Notes under the pieces: generated by a model
The model's input: only the letters and a program-made list of their open reading frames with translations
Databases searched by the model: none
What the model was told of the DNA's origin: nothing
Position numbers and translations under genes: made by a program
In this document: positions 14,037-21,612 of the stretch, in pieces
Numbering within the stretch: the stretch's first letter is position 1
Layout of the letters: each line of letters opens with the position of its first letter
Origin: B69-G16 sp964501905
GTDB lineage: Archaea; Thermoproteota; Thermoprotei; Thermofilales; B69-G16
DNA: 37,791 nucleotides
Reading direction: 5' to 3'
Assembly: GCA_964501905.1 (NCBI GenBank)
Contig: CAZCTW010000014.1
Coordinates: 1-37,791, forward strand

Positions 14037-14881
14037 GCTTTCACCATCCTCCTTATGAGGTAGGCTGAGGATAGGAGGACTATTAGCGTTAACATTATGG
14101 CTATAGCAGATGCTCTACCCATATGGAATGCTATAAAAGCCTCCTTGTAGACTAGGTATGCTAGCACGTAGATGAACTCGGGAACGGCTCTGCCTCCCAA
14201 CACGTACACTAACCCGAAGATTTTTAAATCCCATATCATCGTCAGCACAACTATGGTAACTGTAGCCGGCTTTAATAGGGGGAGCGTGATGTGGCGGAAT
14301 ATCTGCCATGAAGACGCCCCATCGACTAGCGCTACCTCATATAGCTCCTGGGGTATCTCCTCAAGAGCCGCTATGTAGGTTGTCATCGTAAACCCGGTCC
14401 AAACCCATATCGACGCTACTATCATGGCATAAATCGCAGTTTTAGGGTCTGTAAGCCAGCTGTGGGATTTGAATCCTAGAAGTTCCAGAGCTGCGTTAAT
14501 TATTCCTATTCTGGGGTCGTACACGAACATCCATATTATGCCGGCGACCACGTCTGGAATTACCATTCCTATGAAGATTATAGTTCTTACAATGTTTCGA
14601 CCTATAATCCTCTGCCTAAGCAGCACAGCCAACGCTAAGCCCAGGGTTAGGCTTATGGGCATGTGTATTAGCATCCACAAGAAATTGTTTTTAAAGGCGA
14701 GCCAAAAGGTCTTCCAGTTGAATATGTGTTCGTAATTTTTTAAGCCTATATACTCCATCGGCGATAAGCCGTCCCATTTATGAAAACTTAGGAAGATAGT
14801 AAATACTATGGGATATAAAATGAAGAGAGAGATAAGAGTAAATGATGGTAATAAGAAAAAAATATAGGATTTAAAACGCAT
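14033..14881 (-). CDS. Sugar ABC transporter permease (MalF/UgpA type)
   Basis: A 282-residue permease with six predicted helices, beginning MRFKSYIFFLLPSFTLISLF. Its EAA loop reads YEVALVDGASSWQIFRHITL then PLLKPAT, the typical partner of a MalG-type subunit, with which it would form a heterodimeric channel for an oligosaccharide. It follows the binding-protein gene by three bases; GGTGG lies seven bases before its ATG, inside the end of that gene. The substrate cannot be told from the permease, but the neighbouring GH15 enzyme suggests an alpha-glucoside such as maltodextrin or trehalose. Confidence 0.92.
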   Translation of the reverse strand: MRFKSYIFFLLPSFTLISLFILYPIVFTIFLSFHKWDGLSPMEYIGLKNYEHIFNWKTFWLAFKNNFLWMLIHMPISLTLGLALAVLLRQRIIGRNIVRTIIFIGMVIPDVVAGIIWMFVYDPRIGIINAALELLGFKSHSWLTDPKTAIYAMIVASIWVWTGFTMTTYIAALEEIPQELYEVALVDGASSWQIFRHITLPLLKPATVTIVVLTMIWDLKIFGLVYVLGGRAVPEFIYVLAYLVYKEAFIAFHMGRASAIAIMLTLIVLLSSAYLIRRMVKA

Positions 14882-14884
14882 AGT

Positions 14885-16183
14885 TTAACCACCATATATT
14901 CTATCGGCTTCAGCTTCTAAATCTTTTAGGATAGTATCTAAGTTGTCCGGATTTGCGAAGAATTCCTGGATTTTAGACCATATAACGAGCTGGAATTCCC
15001 CAGGGCAAGCGTCGTCTAGATCGGGCACGATGGCGTCTGACTCCTTTAATATCAGTATTACTTTCGAGTCTATGGGGTCGTAGGCGTCTAATGGAACGTC
15101 TAAGTTAGGAGCTAGATAGCCCTTCATCCTCACCATAGCCTCCTGGTATTCAGCTCCTCCAAGCCACGCAGCTAGCTTTCGCGCGGCTACGGGGTGCGGG
15201 GCTTTCTTCGGTATTATAACGTAGTCTGCGTTTGCCGCTACAGTTTTAGGAGCCTTAGGGTTCGGGTTAGGCCATCTTACAACATCATAGTCTTCTCCGG
15301 GCGCAAATCCGAAATACTGGCTCATAAACACGTTAGCAGCGGATAGTATAAGCCACATCCCAACTTCTCCATTTCCGAGACGTGTGAACTGTGGTACTCC
15401 TTCTTCAGCCTCTGGATGCTCCCCCCAGTAACCCTTCTTTATTAAATCGGCCATTAGCTCGAACGATTCTCTAACCCTAGGATCAGTCCACTCTACTTTG
15501 TGCTCTATCAGATCGTAGGTTAGCTGGGGTCCGTGCATTCCAAAAATAAAGGCCTCCATGTATTCGGTCAAAGTCCATTTCGTTTTCCCTCCAGCTGCAA
15601 GCGGCTGTACGCCGTTAGCTTTGAGGGCTTCACACACGCTTATGAACTCATCCCAGTTTTCTGGGGGTTTTAAGCCGTATTTTTTGAAGACCTTCGGATT
15701 GTACCAGAGTAGGGTTTTAACGCTCATCTTTATTGGAATTGCATAATATTTACCGTCTACCTTAACCATCTCGAGCAGGTCCTTTACTAATTTATCTTTA
15801 AGCCCTTCCTCCTCTAATATTGGGGTTAAATCTTCTATGTGCCCCTTCTTGGCTAGCTCCTTTATCAACCCGGCCCAAGGTATAATCGCTATATCGAATT
15901 GTACTTCGCCCGAGGCGAATTCCGTCATTATCGCAGTCCTGATATCGCTCTGCGGTATATATTTGACCTTAACGCCCGTTTTTTCCTCGAATATGTCGAG
16001 GGCTTTTTCGAAGTTTTCTCCCTCAACTTCAGCCCATATACCGTAGACGACAACTTCTTTCTCCAGTGGCGGTGGGCGTGGCATATAGAAGTATACTGCA
16101 ACCGCCGCGGCGATTATGACCACGGCCGCGATAAGGATAGCCTGCATTTTCGTTAAAGCTTTCCTGCTCAGAATGATTATCAC
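14885..16183 (-). CDS. Sugar-binding protein of an ABC transporter (family 1)
   Basis: A 432-residue extracytoplasmic solute-binding protein. Residues 12-33 (KMQAILIAAVVIIAAAVAVY) are an uncleaved or signal-anchor helix; the rest is a family-1 binding fold with YGIWAEVEGENFEKALDIFE, FDIAIIPWAGLIKEL and the C-terminal KLAAWLGGAEYQEAMVRMKG. It starts with GTG at 16183, which itself lies inside the TATCAC half of a glycolytic-type operator. With a TATA box at 16211-16223, transcription should begin about 6 bases before the GTG, so the message is almost leaderless. First gene of a four-gene operon with two permeases and a ferredoxin-type protein. It delivers an oligosaccharide to the permeases. 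Confidence 0.9.
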   Translation of the reverse strand: MIIILSRKALTKMQAILIAAVVIIAAAVAVYFYMPRPPPLEKEVVVYGIWAEVEGENFEKALDIFEEKTGVKVKYIPQSDIRTAIMTEFASGEVQFDIAIIPWAGLIKELAKKGHIEDLTPILEEEGLKDKLVKDLLEMVKVDGKYYAIPIKMSVKTLLWYNPKVFKKYGLKPPENWDEFISVCEALKANGVQPLAAGGKTKWTLTEYMEAFIFGMHGPQLTYDLIEHKVEWTDPRVRESFELMADLIKKGYWGEHPEAEEGVPQFTRLGNGEVGMWLILSAANVFMSQYFGFAPGEDYDVVRWPNPNPKAPKTVAANADYVIIPKKAPHPVAARKLAAWLGGAEYQEAMVRMKGYLAPNLDVPLDAYDPIDSKVILILKESDAIVPDLDDACPGEFQLVIWSKIQEFFANPDNLDTILKDLEAEADRIYGG

Positions 16184-16196
16184 CTTTCGTGATAAT
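16176..16196. promoter_or_regulatory. TGM-type operator (TATCAC-N5-GTGATA) for a TrmB-family regulator
   Basis: The sequence TATCACCTTTCGTGATA at 16178-16194 is an exact match to the glycolytic motif described for Thermococcales, where the TrmB-family regulator Tgr/TrmBL1 binds it; the palindrome here extends to ATTATCAC/GTGATAAT. It overlaps the expected start of the sugar transporter transcript and its GTG codon, downstream of the TATA box. That position means repression in the known system. For the divergent GH15 gene it lies upstream of the promoter, the position linked to activation. A TrmB-family gene sits at 18500-19549, so the regulator is probably local. Binding itself is inferred. 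Confidence 0.75.
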
Positions 16197-16210
16197 ATTA
16201 TATTTTACTC

Positions 16211-16237
16211 TTATAAATCTTTCCGAAAGATTTATAA
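16211..16237. promoter_or_regulatory. Perfect 27-bp palindrome carrying divergent TATA/BRE elements
   Basis: TTATAAATCTTTC (16211-16223) and GAAAGATTTATAA (16225-16237) are exact inverted copies around one central base. Each arm reads outward as a purine-rich BRE-like GAAAGA followed by TTTATAA, so one palindrome offers a core promoter for the transporter operon to the left and for the GH15 gene to the right. The leftward box predicts a transcript start about 16189; the rightward box predicts one about 16260. It lies 14 bases from the operator at 16178-16194. Confidence 0.7.
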
Positions 16238-16308
16238 TATATAAAACCTTATTCTCCTAGGTGTAGCCTTGCCGCCTCGTCGACCCCGCCATTCAATGGT
16301 GTAAAGTA

Positions 16309-18513
16309 ATGAGATTTTATGGCGTAATTGGAAACGGCGAAACTCTAGCCCTTATATCTCCTAGGGGAAGCATTGATTGGTGGTGTATACCTAAATTTCA
16401 CGGGTTACCTGTTTTTGCTAAAATTCTAAATCCAACGCTAGGCGGTACTCTGGAAATTTCGGCTTCACCATTACCGGATTACGATGCGTTTTCTAATACA
16501 ATGTCCTCTACTATCAAGCAGCAATACTTGGAAAAAACTAATATACTCAACACCAGTTGGGACACTCTATATTTTAAATTTCTATCTTTTGACTTCTTCC
16601 CCTGGAAGAGGAGGATATTGATTAGATTAATAGAAGTTAGGAAACGAAAGAGAGACCTTGAGAAAGCGTATGTATTAGTGAAGTTTTCTCCTAGGGCTTT
16701 TTTGAAAAACTGCAATGTTTCCATAGGATATGAGGAGGACGAGGGAATAATCTATTTCTGTTCGGAGGAGGCGGGTCATCACCTCTACGTGGCTTCTACG
16801 CTAAAGCCTTACGGCGTGCTGTTATCGGATCCTTACAAAGGGCGTTCCGTAAAGGTAGAGCGAGGAGACTCGTCGCTTGAAGGCGTTTATGGACTCGACG
16901 CGCTTATGATATTCGAAGTTCCTCTCCATAGCGATGGTCAACTTCCACTATTTCTAGGATATGGCGACTATTTAGAAGAGGCGAGAGTGGAAGTCTTAGA
17001 GGCTAGGAAAAGAAATCCTTTAGATGAATTAGAGAGAGAGCGTAAATTTTGGAAAGAGTGGATTGCCAAGGGGGTTAACATATCCCTATCTGATAAGGAT
17101 GTCGAAGATGCTTTTTACAGAAGTCTTTTAACGCTCAAGCTTTTAACCGATGCCGAAAGCGGCGGTATTATAGCCGCTGGAACGACCTCCCTAGCGGCAG
17201 ATCCCGAGCGCGATAGTAACTGGGATTATAGATACGTCTGGGTAAGAGACGGCGTTTTCACGGCTGAAGCTTTCGATATTACAGGGCATCACGAGGAATC
17301 TAGGAAGTTCTATGAATTCCTGTTAAAGTATCAACGGCCTGATGGGTACTGGAAACCCCTTTATACGGTGAATGGCGAAGCTCCTTTATTTGAAATAGTT
17401 AATCCGGGAATTACGGATTCCTACGGACACCCTATAAGGCTGGGTAATGCCGCTGCTTCACAATTTCAAATAGATTCTCCAGGCTTATTCTTAAGCGGCT
17501 TCTACCTACACTATATGCTGACGAGAAACGAGAGTTTTCTACGAAGTAATATAGGGAAGCTAAGTAAATCTGCCTCGTGGATTATTAAAAATTGGAAATT
17601 GAAGGAAAATGGCATTTGGGAAGAACGCTTCAAGAAAAGCCATTGGCTGTTCGGAAAAGCGGTTTGCTACGCTGGATTAAAGGCGGCTCGTGAACTATTA
17701 GGCGGAGATTGTCGAATAGAATTAGAAGAGCTTGATCGTATAAAGAAAACTATCCTCGAAAAGGGGTGGTCTATCGATAAAGATGCGTTTGTTCAAAAGT
17801 TTGAATCGAACTCCCCGCTGGACATCTCAGTCCTTTCCCTTGTTTTTTATGGGATATTGGAGAGTAAGGATGTGAAAATCGTTAAAACTGTAAGCCAGCT
17901 CGAGGAGAAATTAAGGTTTTATGAGTCATTTCTCAGATTTGAAGGAGACAAACCACCTTTCTATCTTTCAACCTTATGGATGGCTAGGTTCTACGCTAAA
18001 CTTAACGATGGCGAAAAGGCTTTTAAAATTCTAAAGTGGTGTCTAGACAACGCAACTGATTTAAAGCTTATGGCTGAGCGTTATGACCCAGTATTTAAGG
18101 AGCAGAGAGGGAATTTTCCTCAAGCATTTAGCCATGAAGAATTCGTGAAAGTGGTCATGAACATGTTGATAGACTGGGAAGAAAAGAAGATTAAGATAGC
18201 TCCGGCTGTACCCCTCTCCCTTTTAAAAAGAGGAAACCTGCTTTTGGAAAACGCGCCTACTCCTTATGGTAGAATATCGTTCGTCTACTCACTACTCAAC
18301 GGAGTAATTGCGGTAAATATAAGATACGAAGTGGTTGAAGATGTGGAAATTATAGTTTACATACCTAAACCTTTAAAAATTTGCAATGTAAAACCTTTAA
18401 AGATAGATATGGAATATAAAGACAACGTTGTCAAATTTTTGGTCAAGAAGGGCGAGGCATCGCTTACCCTTCTAATAGAAGTAGCGCAGCGTGATAGGCA
18501 TGAACGAGCATGA
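16309..18513 (+). CDS. GH15 family glucoamylase/trehalase-like glycosidase
   Basis: A 734-residue cytoplasmic enzyme (no signal peptide). The N-terminal beta domain starts with the GH15 hallmark YGVIGNGETLALISPRGSID followed by WWCIPKF; the (alpha/alpha)6 catalytic domain starts with WDYRYVWVRDG. The two carboxylates can be placed by the family pattern: the general acid in GIWEER (E438, with E439 adjacent) and the base at E590 in AERYDP, followed by the signature GNFPQAFSH. Archaeal GH15 enzymes cut maltodextrins, isomaltose or trehalose; which one cannot be told here. GGTG at 16297-16300 precedes the ATG by seven bases. It overlaps the TrmB-family gene and shares the control region with the importer, so imported oligosaccharide would be cut inside the cell. 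Confidence 0.9.
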   Translation: MRFYGVIGNGETLALISPRGSIDWWCIPKFHGLPVFAKILNPTLGGTLEISASPLPDYDAFSNTMSSTIKQQYLEKTNILNTSWDTLYFKFLSFDFFPWKRRILIRLIEVRKRKRDLEKAYVLVKFSPRAFLKNCNVSIGYEEDEGIIYFCSEEAGHHLYVASTLKPYGVLLSDPYKGRSVKVERGDSSLEGVYGLDALMIFEVPLHSDGQLPLFLGYGDYLEEARVEVLEARKRNPLDELERERKFWKEWIAKGVNISLSDKDVEDAFYRSLLTLKLLTDAESGGIIAAGTTSLAADPERDSNWDYRYVWVRDGVFTAEAFDITGHHEESRKFYEFLLKYQRPDGYWKPLYTVNGEAPLFEIVNPGITDSYGHPIRLGNAAASQFQIDSPGLFLSGFYLHYMLTRNESFLRSNIGKLSKSASWIIKNWKLKENGIWEERFKKSHWLFGKAVCYAGLKAARELLGGDCRIELEELDRIKKTILEKGWSIDKDAFVQKFESNSPLDISVLSLVFYGILESKDVKIVKTVSQLEEKLRFYESFLRFEGDKPPFYLSTLWMARFYAKLNDGEKAFKILKWCLDNATDLKLMAERYDPVFKEQRGNFPQAFSHEEFVKVVMNMLIDWEEKKIKIAPAVPLSLLKRGNLLLENAPTPYGRISFVYSLLNGVIAVNIRYEVVEDVEIIVYIPKPLKICNVKPLKIDMEYKDNVVKFLVKKGEASLTLLIEVAQRDRHERA

Positions 18514-19549
18514 AGTAGAAGAAGCTCTTAGAATTTTGAGGTCTATAGGTTTGAGAAGAAGTGAGGCTTTAGTCTACCTCAAAATACTAACTAATGAAGG
18601 TATCACAGCAATCGAGCTGGCTTCTGAATTAAACATGCCGCTTTCCAAGTTGTATGTAATTTTAAAGGCGTTAGAGAATAGAGGGCTTATCGAGGGGTAT
18701 GGTAAAAAGAGGAAGATCTATAGAGCTTCAAGGCCCGAAATCAGCTTAATCGAAATATTAAAGGAAAAGGAGAGACGCTTAAAAAAAGACGAAAAATTTA
18801 TACTCGAGTTTATTAAAAAAATCAGATCGAGCAGAGATAAGATAAAAATTCCTCCTATCTACATCATTAGGGAAAATTTCCTGCCGCGTTTAGGGAGAGA
18901 ATTAAAAACTGCTAAGTCTGAAGTTTTAATAGCCCTGCCCAACGATTTCATTAAAAATCTTTTAAACGATATAAAGAGCGTATTGGAGAAGAACATAGTT
19001 GTATCAGTAGTTCTATATCCAAGCTCAGGTATTGAGGAGATTCTAGAGCATTTTGAGAAAATGGAGGGCTGCATAACTGTCAAAAGAAGAGAAATATATG
19101 CTATGGATTTATTAATCGTCGATAGGAGTAAGGCATTCATCTACTCGCCTAAAAATAAGTATGCTATGATGATAGAGGACCCGGAACTAGTCAAGGCCAT
19201 GATTCAAGTCTACTACTACATGCTTTGGCTACCTTCAAAAACTGTATGCAGAAAAACCGTCAAGCCGGATACTATGCTGAGATTCGTCAATATGTGGAGG
19301 GCAGTCTACGAAGTTGAAGAATTCTTAAAGAGATGCTATACGGTAAAAGCTTACGTCGTAGGCCGCTATACCAAGAACAAAAAAACGTTTAAAGGTCAAG
19401 GATTGGTTAAAAGCGCCAGTATAAGTGAGGATAAAACCGTATTCAATCTTACGATAGATTTCAATGGGAAAGTACTTTTGGTTGGAGGAATAGATGCCAA
19501 AATTGAAGACATCGAGGCTTATGACTTATACCTAGTGCCCCTAAAGTAA
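18500..19549 (+). CDS. TrmB-family sugar-responsive transcription regulator
   Basis: A 349-residue protein. Residues about 1-75 are a winged helix: LRRSEALVYLKILTNEGITA, IELASELNMPLSKLYVILKA, LENRGLIEGYG, the TrmB/Sugar-specific regulator pattern. A coiled-coil linker (EKERRLKKDEKFILEFIKK) leads to a phospholipase-D-like sensor part (IYIIRENFLPRLGREL; LLIVDRSKAFIYS) and a C-terminal beta-rich sugar-binding portion. It overlaps the GH15 gene (ATG 18500 or GTG 18491 before the GH15 stop at 18513), so both are one operon. It is the natural candidate to bind the TATCAC-N5-GTGATA operator at 16178-16194, which would make the locus self-contained: importer, enzyme and sensor. The inducer is unknown. 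Confidence 0.9.
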   Translation: MNEHEVEEALRILRSIGLRRSEALVYLKILTNEGITAIELASELNMPLSKLYVILKALENRGLIEGYGKKRKIYRASRPEISLIEILKEKERRLKKDEKFILEFIKKIRSSRDKIKIPPIYIIRENFLPRLGRELKTAKSEVLIALPNDFIKNLLNDIKSVLEKNIVVSVVLYPSSGIEEILEHFEKMEGCITVKRREIYAMDLLIVDRSKAFIYSPKNKYAMMIEDPELVKAMIQVYYYMLWLPSKTVCRKTVKPDTMLRFVNMWRAVYEVEEFLKRCYTVKAYVVGRYTKNKKTFKGQGLVKSASISEDKTVFNLTIDFNGKVLLVGGIDAKIEDIEAYDLYLVPLK

Positions 19550-19588
19550 GGAGGCTATTCTTAAGTTACAACTTTAACACTTAGATAA

Positions 19589-19912
19589 GAATCCATTTCC
19601 ACCGTTCGCGTCTATAATTCTCTACAGGCTTTATCGGATTCCCTCTACGGAATACTAATAATCGTCGAATCATCTAGTGCGCTTGAAGTGGCATGCTTGG
19701 CGTCTGAGGAGGAGCTAGACCTGTTGTTCAGCGCTCTCAGCCACAGCGTGAAGAAGGCTGTTGTCCCCCATAGGTAGGATCCCTAAAGTGTTTTCGGGAA
19801 TGGCTGAGTGCTTTTGGGTAAAAAGAGTCTTGAAGAGTTGGGGCCTGTCGAGGTTAGGAACTGTGAAGTTCTAGTGATAGGGGCAGTGATAGCGAAGTTA
19901 AAGCTTCAGTAA
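19589..19912 (+). pseudogene. Decayed gene of unknown family
   Basis: Three plus-strand frames supply successive, protein-like pieces: ISTVRVYNSLQALSDSLYG with ILIIVESSSALEVACLASEE up to a stop at 19777; IPKVFSGMAECF; and GKKSLEELGPVEVRNCEVLV with IGAVIAKLKLQ ending at 19912. No start precedes the first piece. They fit one gene with at least two frameshifts. I do not recognise the family. The rest of the gap 19550-19980 holds only a short hairpin. Confidence 0.45.
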
Positions 19913-19940
19913 GTAATTATTTATTATTCAATGTATTATT

Positions 19941-19963
19941 GTCGCCTGTTTCGGCGAGGCGAC
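19941..19963. other. Short GC-rich hairpin between two gene ends
   Basis: GTCGCCT and AGGCGAC can pair over a nine-base loop (GTTTCGGCG). It lies 18-40 bases beyond the stop of the minus-strand DUF998 gene and just after the decayed plus-strand gene, so it may stabilise or end a transcript. There is no T-run next to it. Confidence 0.35.
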
Positions 19964-19980
19964 AGCAGCTCTCCAAACTG

Positions 19981-20580
19981 TTATTTCATAGAAAAAATCT
20001 CCCGTATCTCGCTGCTTGCGAAAAATACCGATGCTATAAGGCTGGTCGCTAGCTCCGGCACGGCAACGCCGCCTTTTAAAATACGCACGTGATACATAGC
20101 CCACACGGCTATATACGACAAGAAAAGCAGAAAGCCGAGTATGGATTTCTTCTCAATGCTGTAAACCAGTAAGGCTAGGTCGAAAAACGCGAAAAACAAA
20201 ACGGAAACCAAGCCGTGGACGCTGCCGTACACTTCGTCAAACACGCCAACTAACTGTAGCAGAAAACCGGTGGTGAGGAAGAGCAACCAAGCCAGTTTAG
20301 TTTCGTTTTTCAAGAAAACTGTAGAGTACAGCGCTAAAAGTAATCCACAGGTCGCTAACCCGAAGTTGTAGATAACGGCTACTCTCGACTTTAAGCTATG
20401 GCCTAGATCGCTTAACGCGTTTCTACTCCACGAAAACCGGGGGGTAAGAAGTATAGAAATAAAGATTGAGGCGTAGGCGATGACGAGCGTCGCTAATAGA
20501 AGCATGAGCCTAGCGTATTTTTTCGCAGCGAGCCTCATACAGCACTCGACTATCGCAATCCCCAATATAACAATTTCCAT
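19981..20580 (-). CDS. DUF998 family membrane protein
   Basis: A 199-residue protein with six or so hydrophobic helices. The DUF998 signature is clear in FSWSRNALSDLGHSLKSRVA followed by VIYNFGLATCGLLLAL, and DEVYGSVHGLVSVLFF fits the later conserved part. These proteins occur widely in archaea and bacteria; the role is unknown. A TATA-like TTCATATATGG on the minus strand (about 20597-20607) lies about 20-25 bases before ATG 20580 and supports that start, although homologues often begin nearer the second ATG (MRLAAKKYARLM). It stands alone. Confidence 0.8.
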   Translation of the reverse strand: MEIVILGIAIVECCMRLAAKKYARLMLLLATLVIAYASIFISILLTPRFSWSRNALSDLGHSLKSRVAVIYNFGLATCGLLLALYSTVFLKNETKLAWLLFLTTGFLLQLVGVFDEVYGSVHGLVSVLFFAFFDLALLVYSIEKKSILGFLLFLSYIAVWAMYHVRILKGGVAVPELATSLIASVFFASSEIREIFSMK

Positions 20581-20688
20581 TTAATTCTTTTCTTTCCATA
20601 TATGAAAACTCGGAAACTTTTCATCACATTCAGTTTATATTTGGTGCTCTCGGTATTGAATGAAGATCGTGAAATAAATTTGGTAACT

Positions 20689-20934
20689 TTATTTGCTAGG
20701 CGTAGGAATATCCATGCTAAGGTGTTTAATGCTTAGTAGACGTTTCAGTATTAGGCCTGCGAGGAAACCTCCTATTATGCACGAGATTAGGTATCCGTTC
20801 ATTAAGATGAGTAGAGATGTATAGAATTTGGTATTAGGTAGAGTTTTAGCGGCGTAAAGAGAAGGTAGGGGATATTTTAAAAACCATAAGCCGTGGAGCT
20901 CGCACGGAGTCGCTACCAACGCTACTTTCTCCAT
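20689..20934 (-). CDS. Small membrane protein of unknown function
   Basis: An 81-residue protein with a segment VALVATPCELHGLWFLKYPL and one strong membrane helix near residues 42-66 (LLILMNGYLISCIIGGFLAG), then a basic tail. A TATA-like GTATATTTC on the minus strand (about 20951-20959) precedes the ATG by about 20-25 bases, which suggests real expression. The gene lies just downstream of the broken FrhB-like gene, whose 3' end was cut off here, so part of the region may be rearranged. No family was recognised; the PCELHG block could be a useful search seed. Confidence 0.5.
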   Translation of the reverse strand: MEKVALVATPCELHGLWFLKYPLPSLYAAKTLPNTKFYTSLLILMNGYLISCIIGGFLAGLILKRLLSIKHLSMDIPTPSK

Positions 20935-20962
20935 TTTCGAGTAGGAGTATAGAAATATACAC

Positions 20963-21506
20963 TCAGCATCGCGAAGACCTATTAGGGGGACAAGGCGTGT
21001 ACTTAGTTTTTTGAGCGTTTAAAAGATCTTCTAGGCGAGTAGCGACAACGGGCTTGGGCTTCCAGGCGTCAACCTTCTCGGTAGCCGCGACTATAGCCCC
21101 CTTGACGTACCCTTTATCGAGCATGTACTTGAGAAGGGCTGTTACAACTCCTCCGCGTTTTTACGAATTATAGAATCTTTCGCTCTAACCATGTAGATGG
21201 CCTTATAGCATCCTAGAACGGTGTTCGATACGTATCCGAACTTTTCCTTTTCAGCTTTTCAAGATCGAATACTATATAGGGACAGTTATAATAGCAAAAA
21301 CCACATTTTTCGCAGAGATCTTTTATAGATTTGTAAATTATCCTATCGACTTCTAGCTCGTGTAACTCTAACCTATGTAGAGTTTCCTTTCTAACAATTA
21401 AAGCTCCAAAGGGACAGGCGACTATACAAGCTCCACATACGTGACAAATCCCCTTCCCGATTACAGCACTATATAAATCATCAAAAGACTTTCCGAAACC
21501 TACTAC
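20963..21506 (-). pseudogene. frhB: Broken coenzyme F420 hydrogenase/dehydrogenase beta subunit (FrhB-like)
   Basis: The minus strand from 21506 reads GKGICHVCGACIVACPFGAL and later CEKCGFCYYNCPYIVF, two 4Fe-4S ferredoxin motifs in the order found at the N-terminus of FrhB/FpoF-type proteins. A stop at 21213 interrupts it. A second frame continues GYVSNTVLGCYKAIYMVRAK and a third VTALLKYMLDKGYVKGAIVA, which matches the family's VTALL.Y.L..G...GA block, then KTKYTPCPPN and a stop at 20963. There is no start codon, at least two frameshifts exist, and the C-terminal half of the usual 300-400 residues is missing. It is a dead relic that suggests F420-linked redox chemistry in this lineage's past or elsewhere in its genome. 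Confidence 0.75.
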
Positions 21507-21612
21507 TTAATGTTAACTAGCAAATCGTTTTAAAGAGTAAATGCTGCCAAAAAGTTCTGCTATCTTTAATGAGAACGGTTTATTATCACAATTTATGTTT
21601 GTAAAGAAGAAG

